Assembly: GCF_005490985.1 (NCBI RefSeq)
Contig: NZ_CP027869.1
Location: 620,001-684,000 of the forward strand
Reading direction: 5' to 3'
Source of the DNA: Curtobacterium sp. SGAir0471
GTDB taxonomy: Bacteria > Actinomycetota > Actinomycetes > Actinomycetales > Microbacteriaceae
Length of the DNA stretch: 64,000 nucleotides
In this document: positions 1-9,802 of the stretch, piece after piece
How positions within the stretch are numbered: position 1 is the first letter of the stretch
Layout: every line of letters begins with the position of its first letter
Notes under the pieces: model-generated
What the model saw: only the letters and a program-made list of their open reading frames with translations
What the model was told of the DNA's origin: nothing
Database searches by the model: none
Position numbers and translations under genes: made by a program

Positions 1-123
1 GGTGTCGTTGCGGACCTCGGGTGATGCCATGCGGAGGACGCTACGCCGCAGCCCTGACCGGCGCCCGCGCCTGCCCCGAACGTGGGGCCGTCCGGCGCGG
101 TCGGCGCGCACTACGCTCTCTCC

Positions 124-1458
124 GTGCCCGACTCCACGTCCTCGCTCCGCTTCCGCACCCCGCCGGGATGGCCGACGCCGTCCGCCGCGTGGACGGACCT
201 GTACGAGGGTGCCGAGCCCGCTGCCGGGTGGACACCGGCTGACGGACTGCCGCCGGCACCCGCTGGATGGGTGTTCTGGGTGCCGACGCGCGAGCTGCGT
301 CGTTCGGCAGCCCGTGGCGCGACCGTGGCGATGGTGGTCGGCGCCGCCGTGACGCTCGCCTCCTTCCTCGTCCTCGGCGTCCTCTGGGCCGCCGACGGAC
401 CGGCCGTCCTGGCGCTGGCACCCCTCATCGCGGGGGTCGCGTTCTGGGTGGTCGGCGTCTCCCGGCACGACGACGCGGTCGTGGCAGCGGCCGGCCGGGT
501 CCGCGACCGGTCCGCCGCCCGTCGCGCATCCGGCCTGCCTGCTCCCGCGGCCGCGGCGCACTCGGACACGAACCAGGCGGCAGCCCTCGCCGCATGGTCG
601 GCCGAGGCGTGGTCCGTGCCGTCCGCCCGACCCTTCGTCGAGGGCCCGCCCTCCCGGGTCGTGCGCCGGGCGCAGCGTGTGCTGCTGTCCGTCACCGCCG
701 GGGTCGCGGCGGTGCTGCTCGTGGCGGGAACCTCGATGTCGCTCCTGCCCCTCGTCCCCGCGGTGCAGGACGTCGCCGCCGCGGCCTTCGGTTCCGCGGA
801 CCCGGGGTTCGGCGGGCCCGACGACGCCCAGGTGCCCGAGTGGTCCTCGGACGACGGCCACACGAACGTGACGTGGCTGGCCGGCGATGACGAGTGGGAG
901 GGCACCTGTGCCGCGACGCCGGGGGACGCGAACTGCGATGCGTACGAGATCGACACCGACGAGAGCTGCACCGCGGTCGTCACGGTCGGGTTCTTCGCGG
1001 GCGAGGACGACGAGCAGCCGAGCCGGGTCGAGGAGCGGACGGTCACGCTCACGGCGGACGTGCCGCTCGTGCTGGTCGAGAACTACGACGAAGCGGTCTC
1101 CGACGTCGGGGACGTGTCCTGCGTCACCGACGGCGGGGCGGACAGCGACCGCGTGTCCGCGACGCAGCGGGCCGAGGACCACGTCGACGCCGACGCGCCG
1201 GAGGGGTGTGACGACGCGCACTGCGTCGCCTTCGCCGTGACCGCACCGGCGGACTGCGCCGCTGCGGCCGTGCAGTTCCGGGTCGCCGCGGCGATCGGGA
1301 CCGTGCACGCGCCGCACGACCTCGCGGTGGTCACCGCCCTGCGGGCCGGGAAGGCGACCGACGTGTTCGTCGGCGGCACCCGGGACGCATCGGACGTCGT
1401 CGCGGACGGCGTCACCTGCCGGGCGACCGAGGACACCGGGTCGACGCAGTCGTCCTGA
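124..1458 (+). CDS. Membrane protein with Trp-rich N-terminal motif, function unknown
   Basis: The reading frame is open from about position 82, but the GTG at 124 is the likely start because the family-like N-terminus (a PPGWP motif followed by a GW-PAPAGWVFW motif) begins just after it; 444 residues result. Short Trp/Pro-rich segments of this kind commonly precede membrane spans in actinobacterial membrane proteins. Two hydrophobic segments follow at roughly residues 65-115, and a third at about 190-215. The C-terminal 240 residues look extracytoplasmic: acidic, Thr/Ala-rich, with about ten scattered cysteines that may form disulfides. No catalytic motif was recognised. It is the first complete gene here, 62 bp before the methyltransferase on the same strand. 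Function is not known. Confidence 0.7.
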   Translation: MPDSTSSLRFRTPPGWPTPSAAWTDLYEGAEPAAGWTPADGLPPAPAGWVFWVPTRELRRSAARGATVAMVVGAAVTLASFLVLGVLWAADGPAVLALAPLIAGVAFWVVGVSRHDDAVVAAAGRVRDRSAARRASGLPAPAAAAHSDTNQAAALAAWSAEAWSVPSARPFVEGPPSRVVRRAQRVLLSVTAGVAAVLLVAGTSMSLLPLVPAVQDVAAAAFGSADPGFGGPDDAQVPEWSSDDGHTNVTWLAGDDEWEGTCAATPGDANCDAYEIDTDESCTAVVTVGFFAGEDDEQPSRVEERTVTLTADVPLVLVENYDEAVSDVGDVSCVTDGGADSDRVSATQRAEDHVDADAPEGCDDAHCVAFAVTAPADCAAAAVQFRVAAAIGTVHAPHDLAVVTALRAGKATDVFVGGTRDASDVVADGVTCRATEDTGSTQSS

Positions 1459-1520
1459 GTGCCGTGGTCCGACGGCAGGCCGCGTCGCGGGAGCACGGGG
1501 CGCTGCGGGAGGATGGGGCG

Positions 1521-2393
1521 GTGCGCAGCCTCGACGACCGGAGCCCGGACCTCGTCGTGCTGGGCGACAACCTCGACGTGCTGCCGACGTTGCCCGACGC
1601 GTCGTTCACCGTCGTCTACCTCGACCCGCCGTTCAACACCGGCCGGAAGCAACGCCGGCACGCGGTGACCGCCGAACGCCGGACCGCCGGGGACGCCGGG
1701 ACGATCACGGGCTTCCGCGGTCGGACCTACGAGCGGATCCGGGGCGACCTGATGCGCTTCGACGACCGCTTCGAGGACTACTGGGCCTTCCTCGAGCCCC
1801 GGCTGCTCGAGGCCTGGCGCCTGCTCACCGACGACGGGACGCTGTACCTGCACCTCGACTACCGCGAGGCGCACTACGCCAAGGTGCTGCTCGACGCGCT
1901 CTTCGGCCGTGACGCGTTCCTCAACGAGATCATCTGGGCGTACGACTTCGGCGCGAAGTCCCGCTCGCGCTGGCCCACGAAGCACGACACGATCCTCGTC
2001 TACGTGAAGGACCCGGAGCGGTACTGGTTCGACTCCGAGACGGTGGACCGCGAGCCGTACATGGCGCCGGGGCTCGTCACGCCGGAGAAGCGGGAGCGCG
2101 GGAAGCTGCCGACCGACGTGTGGTGGCACACGATCGTGTCGCCGACCGGCAGCGAGAAGACCGGCTACCCGACCCAGAAGCCCGAGGGGGTGCTGCGCCG
2201 CATGGTGCAGGCGTCCTCGCGCGAGGGTGACTGGGTGCTCGACTTCTTCGCGGGGAGCGGCACGCTCGGTGCGGTGGCCCGTGACCTGGGCCGCCGGTTC
2301 GTGCTCGTGGACGACAACCCGGTGGCGGTCGACGTGATGCGGCGGCGGTTGCCGCACGCGGTCGTCGAGTCGGTGCCGGACCGGAAGGGCTGA
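1521..2393 (+). CDS. Site-specific DNA methyltransferase (N4-cytosine/N6-adenine beta class)
   Basis: Transfers a methyl group from S-adenosylmethionine to an exocyclic amino group of a DNA base. The catalytic motif DPPFNTGR lies about 35 residues in, and the SAM-binding motif DFFAGSGTLGAVA comes near the C-terminus. This catalytic-first order is typical of the beta-type N4/N6 enzymes. A TQKPEGVLRRMV segment before the SAM motif is also typical. An upstream GTG at 1464 is open, but the GTG at 1521 has GGAGG about 9 bases before it and gives a start close to the conserved GDNLDVL motif (290 residues). No restriction endonuclease or specificity subunit is adjacent, so this looks like an orphan modification enzyme. 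The recognition site cannot be read from sequence. Confidence 0.85.
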   Translation: MRSLDDRSPDLVVLGDNLDVLPTLPDASFTVVYLDPPFNTGRKQRRHAVTAERRTAGDAGTITGFRGRTYERIRGDLMRFDDRFEDYWAFLEPRLLEAWRLLTDDGTLYLHLDYREAHYAKVLLDALFGRDAFLNEIIWAYDFGAKSRSRWPTKHDTILVYVKDPERYWFDSETVDREPYMAPGLVTPEKRERGKLPTDVWWHTIVSPTGSEKTGYPTQKPEGVLRRMVQASSREGDWVLDFFAGSGTLGAVARDLGRRFVLVDDNPVAVDVMRRRLPHAVVESVPDRKG

Positions 2394-2434
2394 GCGGAGG
2401 CGACATCGACCGGTTCGTCCGGCCGAGGACGACG

Positions 2435-2478
2435 GAGGCGACATCGTCGACGTCGTACGACGTCGGCGATGTCGCCTC
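2435..2478. terminator. 44-nt near-perfect hairpin between convergent genes
   Basis: Arms 2435-2456 and 2457-2478 are complementary except for one G-T wobble, with no real loop. The outer arms read GAGGCGACATCG. A partial extra copy of the left arm (GGAGGCGACATCGA) sits at about 2396. It lies between the methyltransferase (+) and the DHA2 pump (-), both ending here, so it probably stops transcription from both sides. Confidence 0.6.
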
Positions 2479-2495
2479 ACAGCGGCTCCGGCGGA

Positions 2496-4919
2496 CTACT
2501 CCGCGGAGTGCCGCCCGTGGTGCGCGGCCGTCGTGTCCGGTTGCGCGGCCCCGTCCGACGCGGCGTGCGCCGGGTGCGTCCGGATGGTCGACGTCGTCGC
2601 CGGAGGCTCGTCCACCGGGGCCGCCGCAGCGTGCGCGCCGTGGGTGGTCGCGTCGGGGAGCGGCGCCCGCGCGCCGTCCTCGGGGTCGCGACCGGCGCGG
2701 GCGGCCTCACCCGTGTCGGAGGCGGGCTGACCGGCGGAGGAGGTGGAGCCTCCAGGCCGGTCCTGCGGCTGCTGCACCGTGACGTCCGGCGAGGTCGGAA
2801 CCGCCCGCATCGAGCCCGTGTCCGGGGTGACCAGCGACCCGGTGTTCGCCGCCGCCTGCTGCGCGTCCGCCGTCAGGCGGTCGGAGTCGCCCTTCGCGGC
2901 GTTCGCCTGCTCCTGCAGCGCCGACACCTTGCGGAGCGGCGGGACCCGGAAGAACCAGGTCAGGACGAAGGCGAGCAGGATCACGCCGAGGCCGACGAAG
3001 TAGACGACGACGGCCGACTGGCTGAACCCGACCAGGAACGGACGGGTGAGCCGCTGGTCCGCGCCGTTCAGGAACGACGTGTCGCTCGTGGCCGAGCCGG
3101 CGGACGAACTCGCTGCCGTGTCGCCGCTCTTCAGCTGGTCGATCAGCTTCGGGGCGACCTCGTCGACCACGGCCTTCCGCTGGTCGGCGTTGCTGTAGTC
3201 GACCTGCAGCGTGCCGTCGACGACCTCGGCGTTCGCCTTCGACGCCGCGGTCTCGAGCGCCTGCTGCTCGGCGGCCGACTTGTTCGCGGCGACCTGCTCG
3301 GCGATGACCGAGTCGGCCGACGAGGCGGGGATCGCACCGGCGGCGACCTGCTGCTGCACCTGGGCAGTGACCTGCTGCGTCACGGCCTGGTCTGCGGCCT
3401 GCTTCGCGGCGGCGGCACCCTGGTCGAGACCCTGCTGCACGTTCTGCTGCACCGGGTCGACGATCTTGGACCAGATCTGGTCCATCACGCCCTTGTTCTC
3501 GGACGCGCTCGCGACCGAGGGGGTGAGCGCGGCGTTCAGCGCCGACTTCAGGGTGGTCTCGTTCTGCATCGCGCCGGTGATGTTCGTCGGCATGAGCGTG
3601 AACAGGACCGACAGGAGCACCGCGGTGCCCATGGTGCCGCCGATCTGGCGGAAGAACGTCGCCGCGCTCGTGGCCACGCCGATGTCCCGCGGCGATACCG
3701 AGTTCTGCGCCGCGAGGGTCAGCGTCTGCATGAGCTGGCCGAGGCCGAGTCCGATGCCGAACATGCCGAGCATGAGGAACCAGAGGGGGCTGTCCGCGGT
3801 GAGGAAGGTCAGCAGCGTGAAGCCGATCGCGGTGAACGCCGTGCCGGTGACCGGGAAGACGCCGTAGCGGCCGGTGCGCGAGATGATCTGGCCGGACGCG
3901 ATCGAGGAGATCATCAGGCCGAGCACCATGGGCAGCATCGCGAAGCCGGACTCGGTCGGCGTGACGCCCTTGACGATCTGCAGGTAGAGCGGGATCGTCA
4001 GCATCGCGCCGAACATGCCGAAGCCGACGAGCACGGACAGCACCGCGGCCATCGAGAAGACCCGCGAGCCGAAGAGCTTGAGCGGGAGGATCGCGTCGTC
4101 GCCCATCGAGCGCTCGACGATCACGAAGGCGATCAGCCCCAGCGCACCGATCGCGTAGCAGGCGATCGCGCCGGGGGAGTCCCAGCCCCAGTCGCGGCCC
4201 TGCTCGGCGATGAGGAGCAGCGGCACGAGGGTCACGATGACCAGCGCGGCGCCCCACCAGTCGATGCGGGGCGTGCCGCGGTCGCCGAACTTCGGCAGGT
4301 GCAGGAACGTCGTCACCATGATCAGCGCGACGATGCCGACGGGCACGTTGACCAGGAAGACCCAGCGCCACCCGCTGACGAACAGGATCTGGGACGCGCC
4401 GGCGAACAGACCGCCGACGAGCGGGCCGATGACCGAGGAGATGCCGAACACGGCCAGGAAGTAGCCCTGGTACTTGGCGCGCTCGCGCGGAGCGAGCATG
4501 TCGCCCATGATCGCCAGGGGCAGCGACATCAGACCGCCGGCGCCGAGGCCCTGCAGGGCGCGGAACCCGGCGAGCATGAGCATCGAGGTCGAGAACGACG
4601 CGGCGAGCGACCCGAGGATGAAGATGCCGATCGCCGTGAGGAACAGCGGGCGTCGGCCGAAGATGTCGGAGAGCTTGCCGTAGATCGGCGTCGTGATCGT
4701 GGACGCGATCAGGTAGGCCGTGGTCACCCACGCCTGCTGGTCGAGTCCGTGCAGGTCGTCGCCGATCGTGCGGATGGCGGTGCCGACGATGGTCTGGTCG
4801 AGTGCGCCGAGGAACATGCCGGCCATCAGCCCGTAGATGACGAGCAGGATCTGCCGGTGGTTCATCACCGCGTTCGAGGACGTGGTGGGGGCCGCGGGTG
4901 CGGTCGCCGTCTGGGTCAT
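2496..4919 (-). CDS. DHA2-family (EmrB/QacA type) MFS drug efflux transporter
   Basis: A predicted 14-helix proton-antiport multidrug exporter of the inner membrane, 807 residues. The ATG at 4919 is chosen because GGGAGACC lies just upstream and the protein then begins shortly before the first helix (ILLVIYGLMAGMFLGALD). The family motif GKLSDIFGRRP is present, as is the loop LDQTIVGTAI typical of DHA2. Unusually, about 190 residues rich in Gln, Ala and Val (KQAADQAVTQQV and similar) are inserted before the last helix, probably as an extracytoplasmic coiled or helical domain, and a long Pro/Ala/Thr-rich tail follows. A second pump with the same loop is cut by the right edge of the window (62723-64000). 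Substrate unknown. Confidence 0.85.
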   Translation of the reverse strand: MTQTATAPAAPTTSSNAVMNHRQILLVIYGLMAGMFLGALDQTIVGTAIRTIGDDLHGLDQQAWVTTAYLIASTITTPIYGKLSDIFGRRPLFLTAIGIFILGSLAASFSTSMLMLAGFRALQGLGAGGLMSLPLAIMGDMLAPRERAKYQGYFLAVFGISSVIGPLVGGLFAGASQILFVSGWRWVFLVNVPVGIVALIMVTTFLHLPKFGDRGTPRIDWWGAALVIVTLVPLLLIAEQGRDWGWDSPGAIACYAIGALGLIAFVIVERSMGDDAILPLKLFGSRVFSMAAVLSVLVGFGMFGAMLTIPLYLQIVKGVTPTESGFAMLPMVLGLMISSIASGQIISRTGRYGVFPVTGTAFTAIGFTLLTFLTADSPLWFLMLGMFGIGLGLGQLMQTLTLAAQNSVSPRDIGVATSAATFFRQIGGTMGTAVLLSVLFTLMPTNITGAMQNETTLKSALNAALTPSVASASENKGVMDQIWSKIVDPVQQNVQQGLDQGAAAAKQAADQAVTQQVTAQVQQQVAAGAIPASSADSVIAEQVAANKSAAEQQALETAASKANAEVVDGTLQVDYSNADQRKAVVDEVAPKLIDQLKSGDTAASSSAGSATSDTSFLNGADQRLTRPFLVGFSQSAVVVYFVGLGVILLAFVLTWFFRVPPLRKVSALQEQANAAKGDSDRLTADAQQAAANTGSLVTPDTGSMRAVPTSPDVTVQQPQDRPGGSTSSAGQPASDTGEAARAGRDPEDGARAPLPDATTHGAHAAAAPVDEPPATTSTIRTHPAHAASDGAAQPDTTAAHHGRHSAE

Positions 4920-4980
4920 CAGGTCTCCCGTGCGTACTGGTGCTCGCGCGTCGCTCGCACCCGGGCGCGGGGGAGCGTTG

Positions 4981-5012
4981 TTGCGCGCACTGCAAAAATA
5001 CAACCAGCGCAA
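4981..5012 (-). promoter_or_regulatory. Candidate operator/promoter of the DHA2 pump
   Basis: An inverted repeat (TTGCGC at 4981-4986, GCGCAA at 5007-5012) flanks an unusually AT-rich stretch (TGCAAAAATACAACC) about 60-90 bases upstream of the pump's ATG. This is the only AT-rich segment in the 243-base gap between the pump and pgm. A repressor site is plausible, but no regulator gene is next to it. Confidence 0.3.
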
Positions 5013-5114
5013 ACGGATTGTTCCCATCCGCCTCGTTCCTGTGGACATCGGCAGGGTGCTCAGGCGGATGTGCAGGAGAGACCGCGTGAGCGGGATGCCG
5101 TGGCGGGACGACGA

Positions 5115-5144
5115 GGGCGTCACCGGACGGATCCGGTGACGCCC
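5115..5144 (-). terminator. Hairpin downstream of pgm
   Basis: A 13-bp perfect stem (GGGCGTCACCGGA at 5115-5127, TCCGGTGACGCCC at 5132-5144) with loop CGGA, placed 19 bases beyond the pgm stop codon in its direction of transcription. No T-tract follows, as is usual in this genome. Confidence 0.6.
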
Positions 5145-5162
5145 CTGGTCGGTCGTCGGAGA

Positions 5163-6782
<1,620 letters not shown>

Positions 6783-6840
6783 GCGCCCATCCTGGCACCA
6801 GCACCCTCCGCGCGCCGGCGTGTGTCGCGCGGTCGCGCCG

Positions 6841-6865
6841 CCGGGCGCCGCGCAGCTGCGCCCGG
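6841..6865 (-). terminator. Weak GC hairpin after the 81-residue gene
   Basis: An 8-bp stem (CCGGGCGC at 6841-6848, GCGCCCGG at 6858-6865), 21 bases beyond the stop codon of the gene at 6886-7131. A direct repeat CGGCGTGTGTCGCG occurs on both sides of the hairpin (near 6817 and 6863). Confidence 0.4.
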
Positions 6866-6885
6866 CGTGTGTCGCGAGCGGCGGC

Positions 6886-7131
6886 TCAGGCGGTCCGGAA
6901 CGACCCGGTCGCCGTCCGCAGCGAGCCGGTCACGGTCCGCGTCGAGGACGTCTCGGTGCCGGGGCGGCGGAACTGCACGTCCACGAACCGGCCGAGCGCA
7001 CGGCCCGCACCGGTACCGGTGTAGCTGCCGACCGGGCGCCAGGCGGCCTCGACCGCGTATGCGCCGAGCTCGTCGCGCTGCTCGAGACCGGAGACGTAGG
7101 CGCCGCGGAGGGGGTTCTGTCGGTTCTGCAC
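6886..7131 (-). CDS. Small hypothetical protein (81 residues)
   Basis: A basic soluble protein with no recognised domain; its C-terminus is a run of short Thr/Arg repeats (RTVTGS, RTATGS). It is judged real for three reasons: the GTG at 7131 has GAGGAG about 7 bases upstream, the open frame has the right codon bias, and a good promoter with a palindrome lies 75-115 bases upstream. It is transcribed leftward, separately from the methyltransferase gene upstream of it. Function unknown. Confidence 0.6.
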   Translation of the reverse strand: MQNRQNPLRGAYVSGLEQRDELGAYAVEAAWRPVGSYTGTGAGRALGRFVDVQFRRPGTETSSTRTVTGSLRTATGSFRTA

Positions 7132-7206
7132 GGGTGCTCCTCGTCGTCGTGCCGAGGTCCCGGAGTCGCCGGACCGACGACCAGGGCGCCGTCGGCTGTA
7201 CGAACG

Positions 7207-7245
7207 ACGGTACCTCGTTGTCTTGCACTGTGCAAGACAATGAGG
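7207..7245 (-). promoter_or_regulatory. Promoter with overlapping palindromic operator for the 81-residue gene
   Basis: On the minus strand a -35 box TTGCAC (7235-7230) and a -10 box TACCGT (7212-7207) are separated by exactly 17 bases. The -35 box lies inside a long inverted repeat: CCTCGTTGTCTTGCA at 7213-7227 and TGCAAGACAATGAGG at 7231-7245, with a 3-base centre and a single mismatch. The core TTGTCTTGCA / TGCAAGACAA is perfect. The same structure could also end transcription of the gene stopping at 7250, so a dual role is possible. Confidence 0.55.
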
Positions 7246-7249
7246 CGGA

Positions 7250-7912
7250 TCATGCCACGAGCTCGCAGAACGTCCGTCCGTCGGTGGTCCAGCTCTGCCG
7301 CGCCTGCAGCCCGGCTGCGGTCGCGTGCCGGAGCAGTGCGTCGACGCCGACCTCGGCCCACGGGAAGCCCTCGCTCCGGTTGCCGTCCACGTCGACCACG
7401 TGCGCGGTGAACGCCCGGTCGGCGGTGCGGTCGACGTGGGTCTCGACGACCACGCGGCCGCCGTCGCGGACGATCTCGCCGCAGCGGGCCAGGAGGGCGA
7501 CGGGATCGCCGCCGATGCCGATGTTGCCGTCGATCACGAGTGCGGTGTCCCAGCGGCCCTCGTCGGGGATGGTGTCGAACACCGACCCCTGCACCGCGGT
7601 GCCGCCGGAGCGTCGGGCGATGGCGACGGCCTCGGCGGAGACGTCCACGCCGAGCGAGGGGATGCCCAGCGCCCGGGCGGCGACGAGCATGCGGCCGGGA
7701 CCGCACCCGATGTCGATGACGGGGCCGTCGGCGCCCTCGAGCAGCGACCGGTCGACGCGGTCGGCGGCGGCGCTCCAGCGGCCGACGTCCATCGTGACCT
7801 CGACGTCGGGACGGTCCGGGTCGGTCAGGCGCAGGTGGCCGTCGGTCTGCAGGGCGCGGGCGTACGGCTCGCCGCCGCCGGCACCGAACGTGACGGTGTC
7901 GTGCATCGTCAT
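7250..7912 (-). CDS. Class I SAM-dependent methyltransferase
   Basis: A 220-residue Rossmann-fold methyltransferase. The SAM-binding motif VIDIGCGPGRM lies near residue 65, followed by an acidic end of strand 2 (LGVDVS) and a motif II-like WDTALVID. The ATG at 7912 is chosen over the one at 7906 because GGAGGTG lies 7 bases upstream; it overlaps the stop of the upstream gene by 4 bp (ATGA). It is the last gene of a three-gene leftward operon with a DUF2064 protein and a GT2 glycosyltransferase, so its substrate is probably the glycosylated or nucleoside-derived product of that operon. The exact substrate cannot be read. Confidence 0.8.
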   Translation of the reverse strand: MTMHDTVTFGAGGGEPYARALQTDGHLRLTDPDRPDVEVTMDVGRWSAAADRVDRSLLEGADGPVIDIGCGPGRMLVAARALGIPSLGVDVSAEAVAIARRSGGTAVQGSVFDTIPDEGRWDTALVIDGNIGIGGDPVALLARCGEIVRDGGRVVVETHVDRTADRAFTAHVVDVDGNRSEGFPWAEVGVDALLRHATAAGLQARQSWTTDGRTFCELVA

Positions 7913-8559
7913 CGGGCACCTCCGGTCGTCGTGGTCAGGGTCGTGTCGCGCTCGGCGGCGAAGGCCGTGGCGAACCGCGAGGTCGGGGCGAGTGCGGCGA
8001 CCTGCTCGGCGTCCGCGACCGTGTCGACGTCGAGCAGCGCCGGGAGCGTGCCGACCGAGAGGCCGGCGTCCGTCAGGCGGGCGAGCTGCACGGCGCCGGT
8101 GTCGTCCTGGGACATCGGGACGCCGCGGAGCAGGGCCCCGTCGGGCTCGCGGAGGTACAGCGACCAGAAGCCGCCGTCGTCCGCGGGGCCGAACCACGCG
8201 TCGCGCTCCGGGTCCTCGAACACGGGCACGAGGTGCTCCGGCGTGGCCTGCGGGGTGTCCATGCCGACGAGCAGCGTCGGTCCGGTCATCGCGTCGAACA
8301 TCGCCCCGAGCCGCTCGTCGAGGCCGCCGCCGACCTGGTGCAGGACCTCGAAGTCGTCGGTGCCCTCGGGCAGCACGACGCCGTCGTAGAGCAGCACGCG
8401 ACGCGAGGCGGGCAGGGCGCGCACCGTCTCGATCGTGTCGGCCAGCGCCGCCGAGGCGACGCGGGCCGCGCCCTCCGGTGTCAGAGCCGGCGTGAGCCGG
8501 GTCTTGACCTTGCCGGGCAGGCACTCCTTGGCGACGACGACCACCGTGACGTCCGTCAT
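7909..8559 (-). CDS. DUF2064 / TIGR04282-type putative nucleotidyl/glycosyltransferase
   Basis: 216 residues with a GT-A-like fold signature at the N-terminus (VVVAKECLPGKVKTRL, matching the AK-PGxVKTRL motif of the TIGR04282/DUF2064 family) and LVGMDTPQ, probably the metal/sugar-nucleotide site. Relatives are named for a role in arsenosugar biosynthesis; for most the activity is unproven. It overlaps its neighbours by 4 bp on both sides, so it is translationally coupled to the GT2 enzyme and the methyltransferase. A CofC-like guanylyltransferase role is an alternative, but the KTRL motif and the neighbours favour the DUF2064 family. Confidence 0.75.
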   Translation of the reverse strand: MTDVTVVVVAKECLPGKVKTRLTPALTPEGAARVASAALADTIETVRALPASRRVLLYDGVVLPEGTDDFEVLHQVGGGLDERLGAMFDAMTGPTLLVGMDTPQATPEHLVPVFEDPERDAWFGPADDGGFWSLYLREPDGALLRGVPMSQDDTGAVQLARLTDAGLSVGTLPALLDVDTVADAEQVAALAPTSRFATAFAAERDTTLTTTTGGAR

Positions 8560-9392
8560 GAGCGTGCTCCTTCCGTGGTGGACCCGGCCACGTCGCGGGC
8601 CGGACCGGGCGCGACGACGCGGGGTCGTGCCTCCCGTCCGTACTCGCGCAGCAGGCGGGACATGTCGCGGACGGCGTTGACCGTGCCGCGGAGCGTGCCG
8701 GTGACCTTGCTGTCGCCGACGCGCTGGGCGTAGCCGATGTCGGACTCGTCGACCCGCCAGCCGGCCGCGTGCGCGGCCAGGACCATCTCGAGCGGGTAGC
8801 CGCTGCGGCGGTCCTGCAGGTCGAGGGCGACGAGGTCGACGCGGCGCATGACGCGCATCGGGCCGAGGTCGCGGAGTCGGTAGCCGGTGGCGCGGCGCAT
8901 CAGGACGGCGAGCACACGGTTGGCGAAGCGGGCGTGCGGTGCCCAGGCGCCGCGCGTGGTGGGGACGCGGCGTCCGAGGGCGAGGTCGGTCCGACCGTCG
9001 GCCACGCGGGCGACGAGGTCGGGCAGCTCGGCAGGGTCCATCGAGGCGTCGGCGTCGCAGAACGCGACGTACTCGGCGGTCGCGGCGGCGACACCGGCGG
9101 CGCATGCCGACCCGAAGCCCTTGACCGGTTCGGTCACGACGGTCGCGCCGTGGGCGCGGGCGACGTCGGCGGAACCGTCGGTCGAGCCGTTGTCGACGAC
9201 GATGGCGCGGTACCCCTCGGGCAGGCGGCCGATGACGCGCGGCAGCGCGTCCGCCTCGTCGAGGCAGGGCAGGATCACGTCGACGGTCATGTGGTCCATT
9301 CGGTGCGGGCCGCCCTGGCGACTGGGCCGGTCTCCGGTCGCGCGCGTCGCGTCCTCGTCGGGCTGGTCGCCGGCGGGTGGGGTTCGGTCCAT
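8556..9392 (-). CDS. Glycosyltransferase family 2
   Basis: A cytoplasmic GT-A glycosyltransferase: nucleotide-binding start VDVILPCLDEAD, then VDNGSTDGS, and a metal-binding DxD segment FCDADASMDP. There is no membrane segment, unlike dolichol-phosphate mannose synthases with C-terminal helices. Start choice is uncertain: the ATG at 9392 gives 278 residues with a 35-residue polar lead; an ATG at 9290 begins directly at the fold and may be the true start, since neither has a strong ribosome site. It is the first gene of the three-gene operon running to 7250. Acceptor and donor unknown. Confidence 0.8.
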   Translation of the reverse strand: MDRTPPAGDQPDEDATRATGDRPSRQGGPHRMDHMTVDVILPCLDEADALPRVIGRLPEGYRAIVVDNGSTDGSADVARAHGATVVTEPVKGFGSACAAGVAAATAEYVAFCDADASMDPAELPDLVARVADGRTDLALGRRVPTTRGAWAPHARFANRVLAVLMRRATGYRLRDLGPMRVMRRVDLVALDLQDRRSGYPLEMVLAAHAAGWRVDESDIGYAQRVGDSKVTGTLRGTVNAVRDMSRLLREYGREARPRVVAPGPARDVAGSTTEGARS

Positions 9393-9594
9393 GCTCACGA
9401 CGTAACACGATGACACGTCCCGGGGTACAGGATTCCTGTCCCCCGAGCGTGTCGAGCGCGGCGAACGGACGGCCTGACCCGTGAACGGGGGACGGCCGGG
9501 AGGCGCGGGTGCCGTCGGCGGGCCGCCCGCGCGCGTGGGTGGTCGGGTCCCGGCGCGTGGTGCGCGGTCCGTGTCCGCTCGCCGTGCTGGCGGG

Positions 9595-9697
9595 TGCTCG
9601 CCGTCCGGGCCGGTGCTCGCCACGCCGGCGGCTGCTCGCCGTCCGGGCGGGTGCTCGCCACGCCGGCGGCTGCTCGCCGTCCGAGCGGGTGCCCGCC
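9595..9697. repeat. 19-bp-period GC minisatellite
   Basis: The octamer TGCTCGCC recurs at 9595, 9614, 9633, 9652 and 9671, exactly every 19 bases, with a variant TGCCCGCC at 9690. Alternate units differ (GTCCGGGCGGG versus ACGCCGGCGGC after the octamer), giving a 38-bp higher-order period. It lies in the 410-base gene-free stretch 9393-9802. That gap also holds a short palindrome ACAGGA-T-TCCTGT at 9427-9439 near the GT2 start, and a terminator hairpin at 9724-9761. Confidence 0.75.
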
Positions 9698-9723
9698 GGG
9701 CGGGCGGACGAGTCTCGCCTGGA

Positions 9724-9761
9724 CGGACACGGCTCGCGCTGTCGGGCGCGAGCCGTGTCCG
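9724..9761 (-). terminator. Terminator hairpin after the epimerase gene
   Basis: A perfect 16-bp stem (CGGACACGGCTCGCGC at 9724-9739 and its complement at 9746-9761) with a 6-base loop, 42 bases beyond the epimerase stop. The hexamer-plus motif ACGAGTCTC flanks it on both sides (near 9708 and 9768). It should end the mtnP-epimerase transcript. Confidence 0.7.
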
Positions 9762-9802
9762 CTGAGACGAGTCTCAGGTGGCGACGTCCGCCGTGCGTCG
9801 CG

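Noticed and set aside
1-30. Possible start of a leftward gene (ATG at position 30, minus strand) running off the window
   Set aside because: Only ten codons are visible and there is no ribosome site on that strand, so it cannot be supported.
7909-8559. CofC-type F420 biosynthesis guanylyltransferase
   Set aside because: The N-terminal AK-PGxVKTRL motif and operon partners match DUF2064/TIGR04282 better, and no other F420 genes are nearby.
9595-9697. CRISPR array
   Set aside because: The 19-bp units follow each other without unique spacers, and there are no cas genes.
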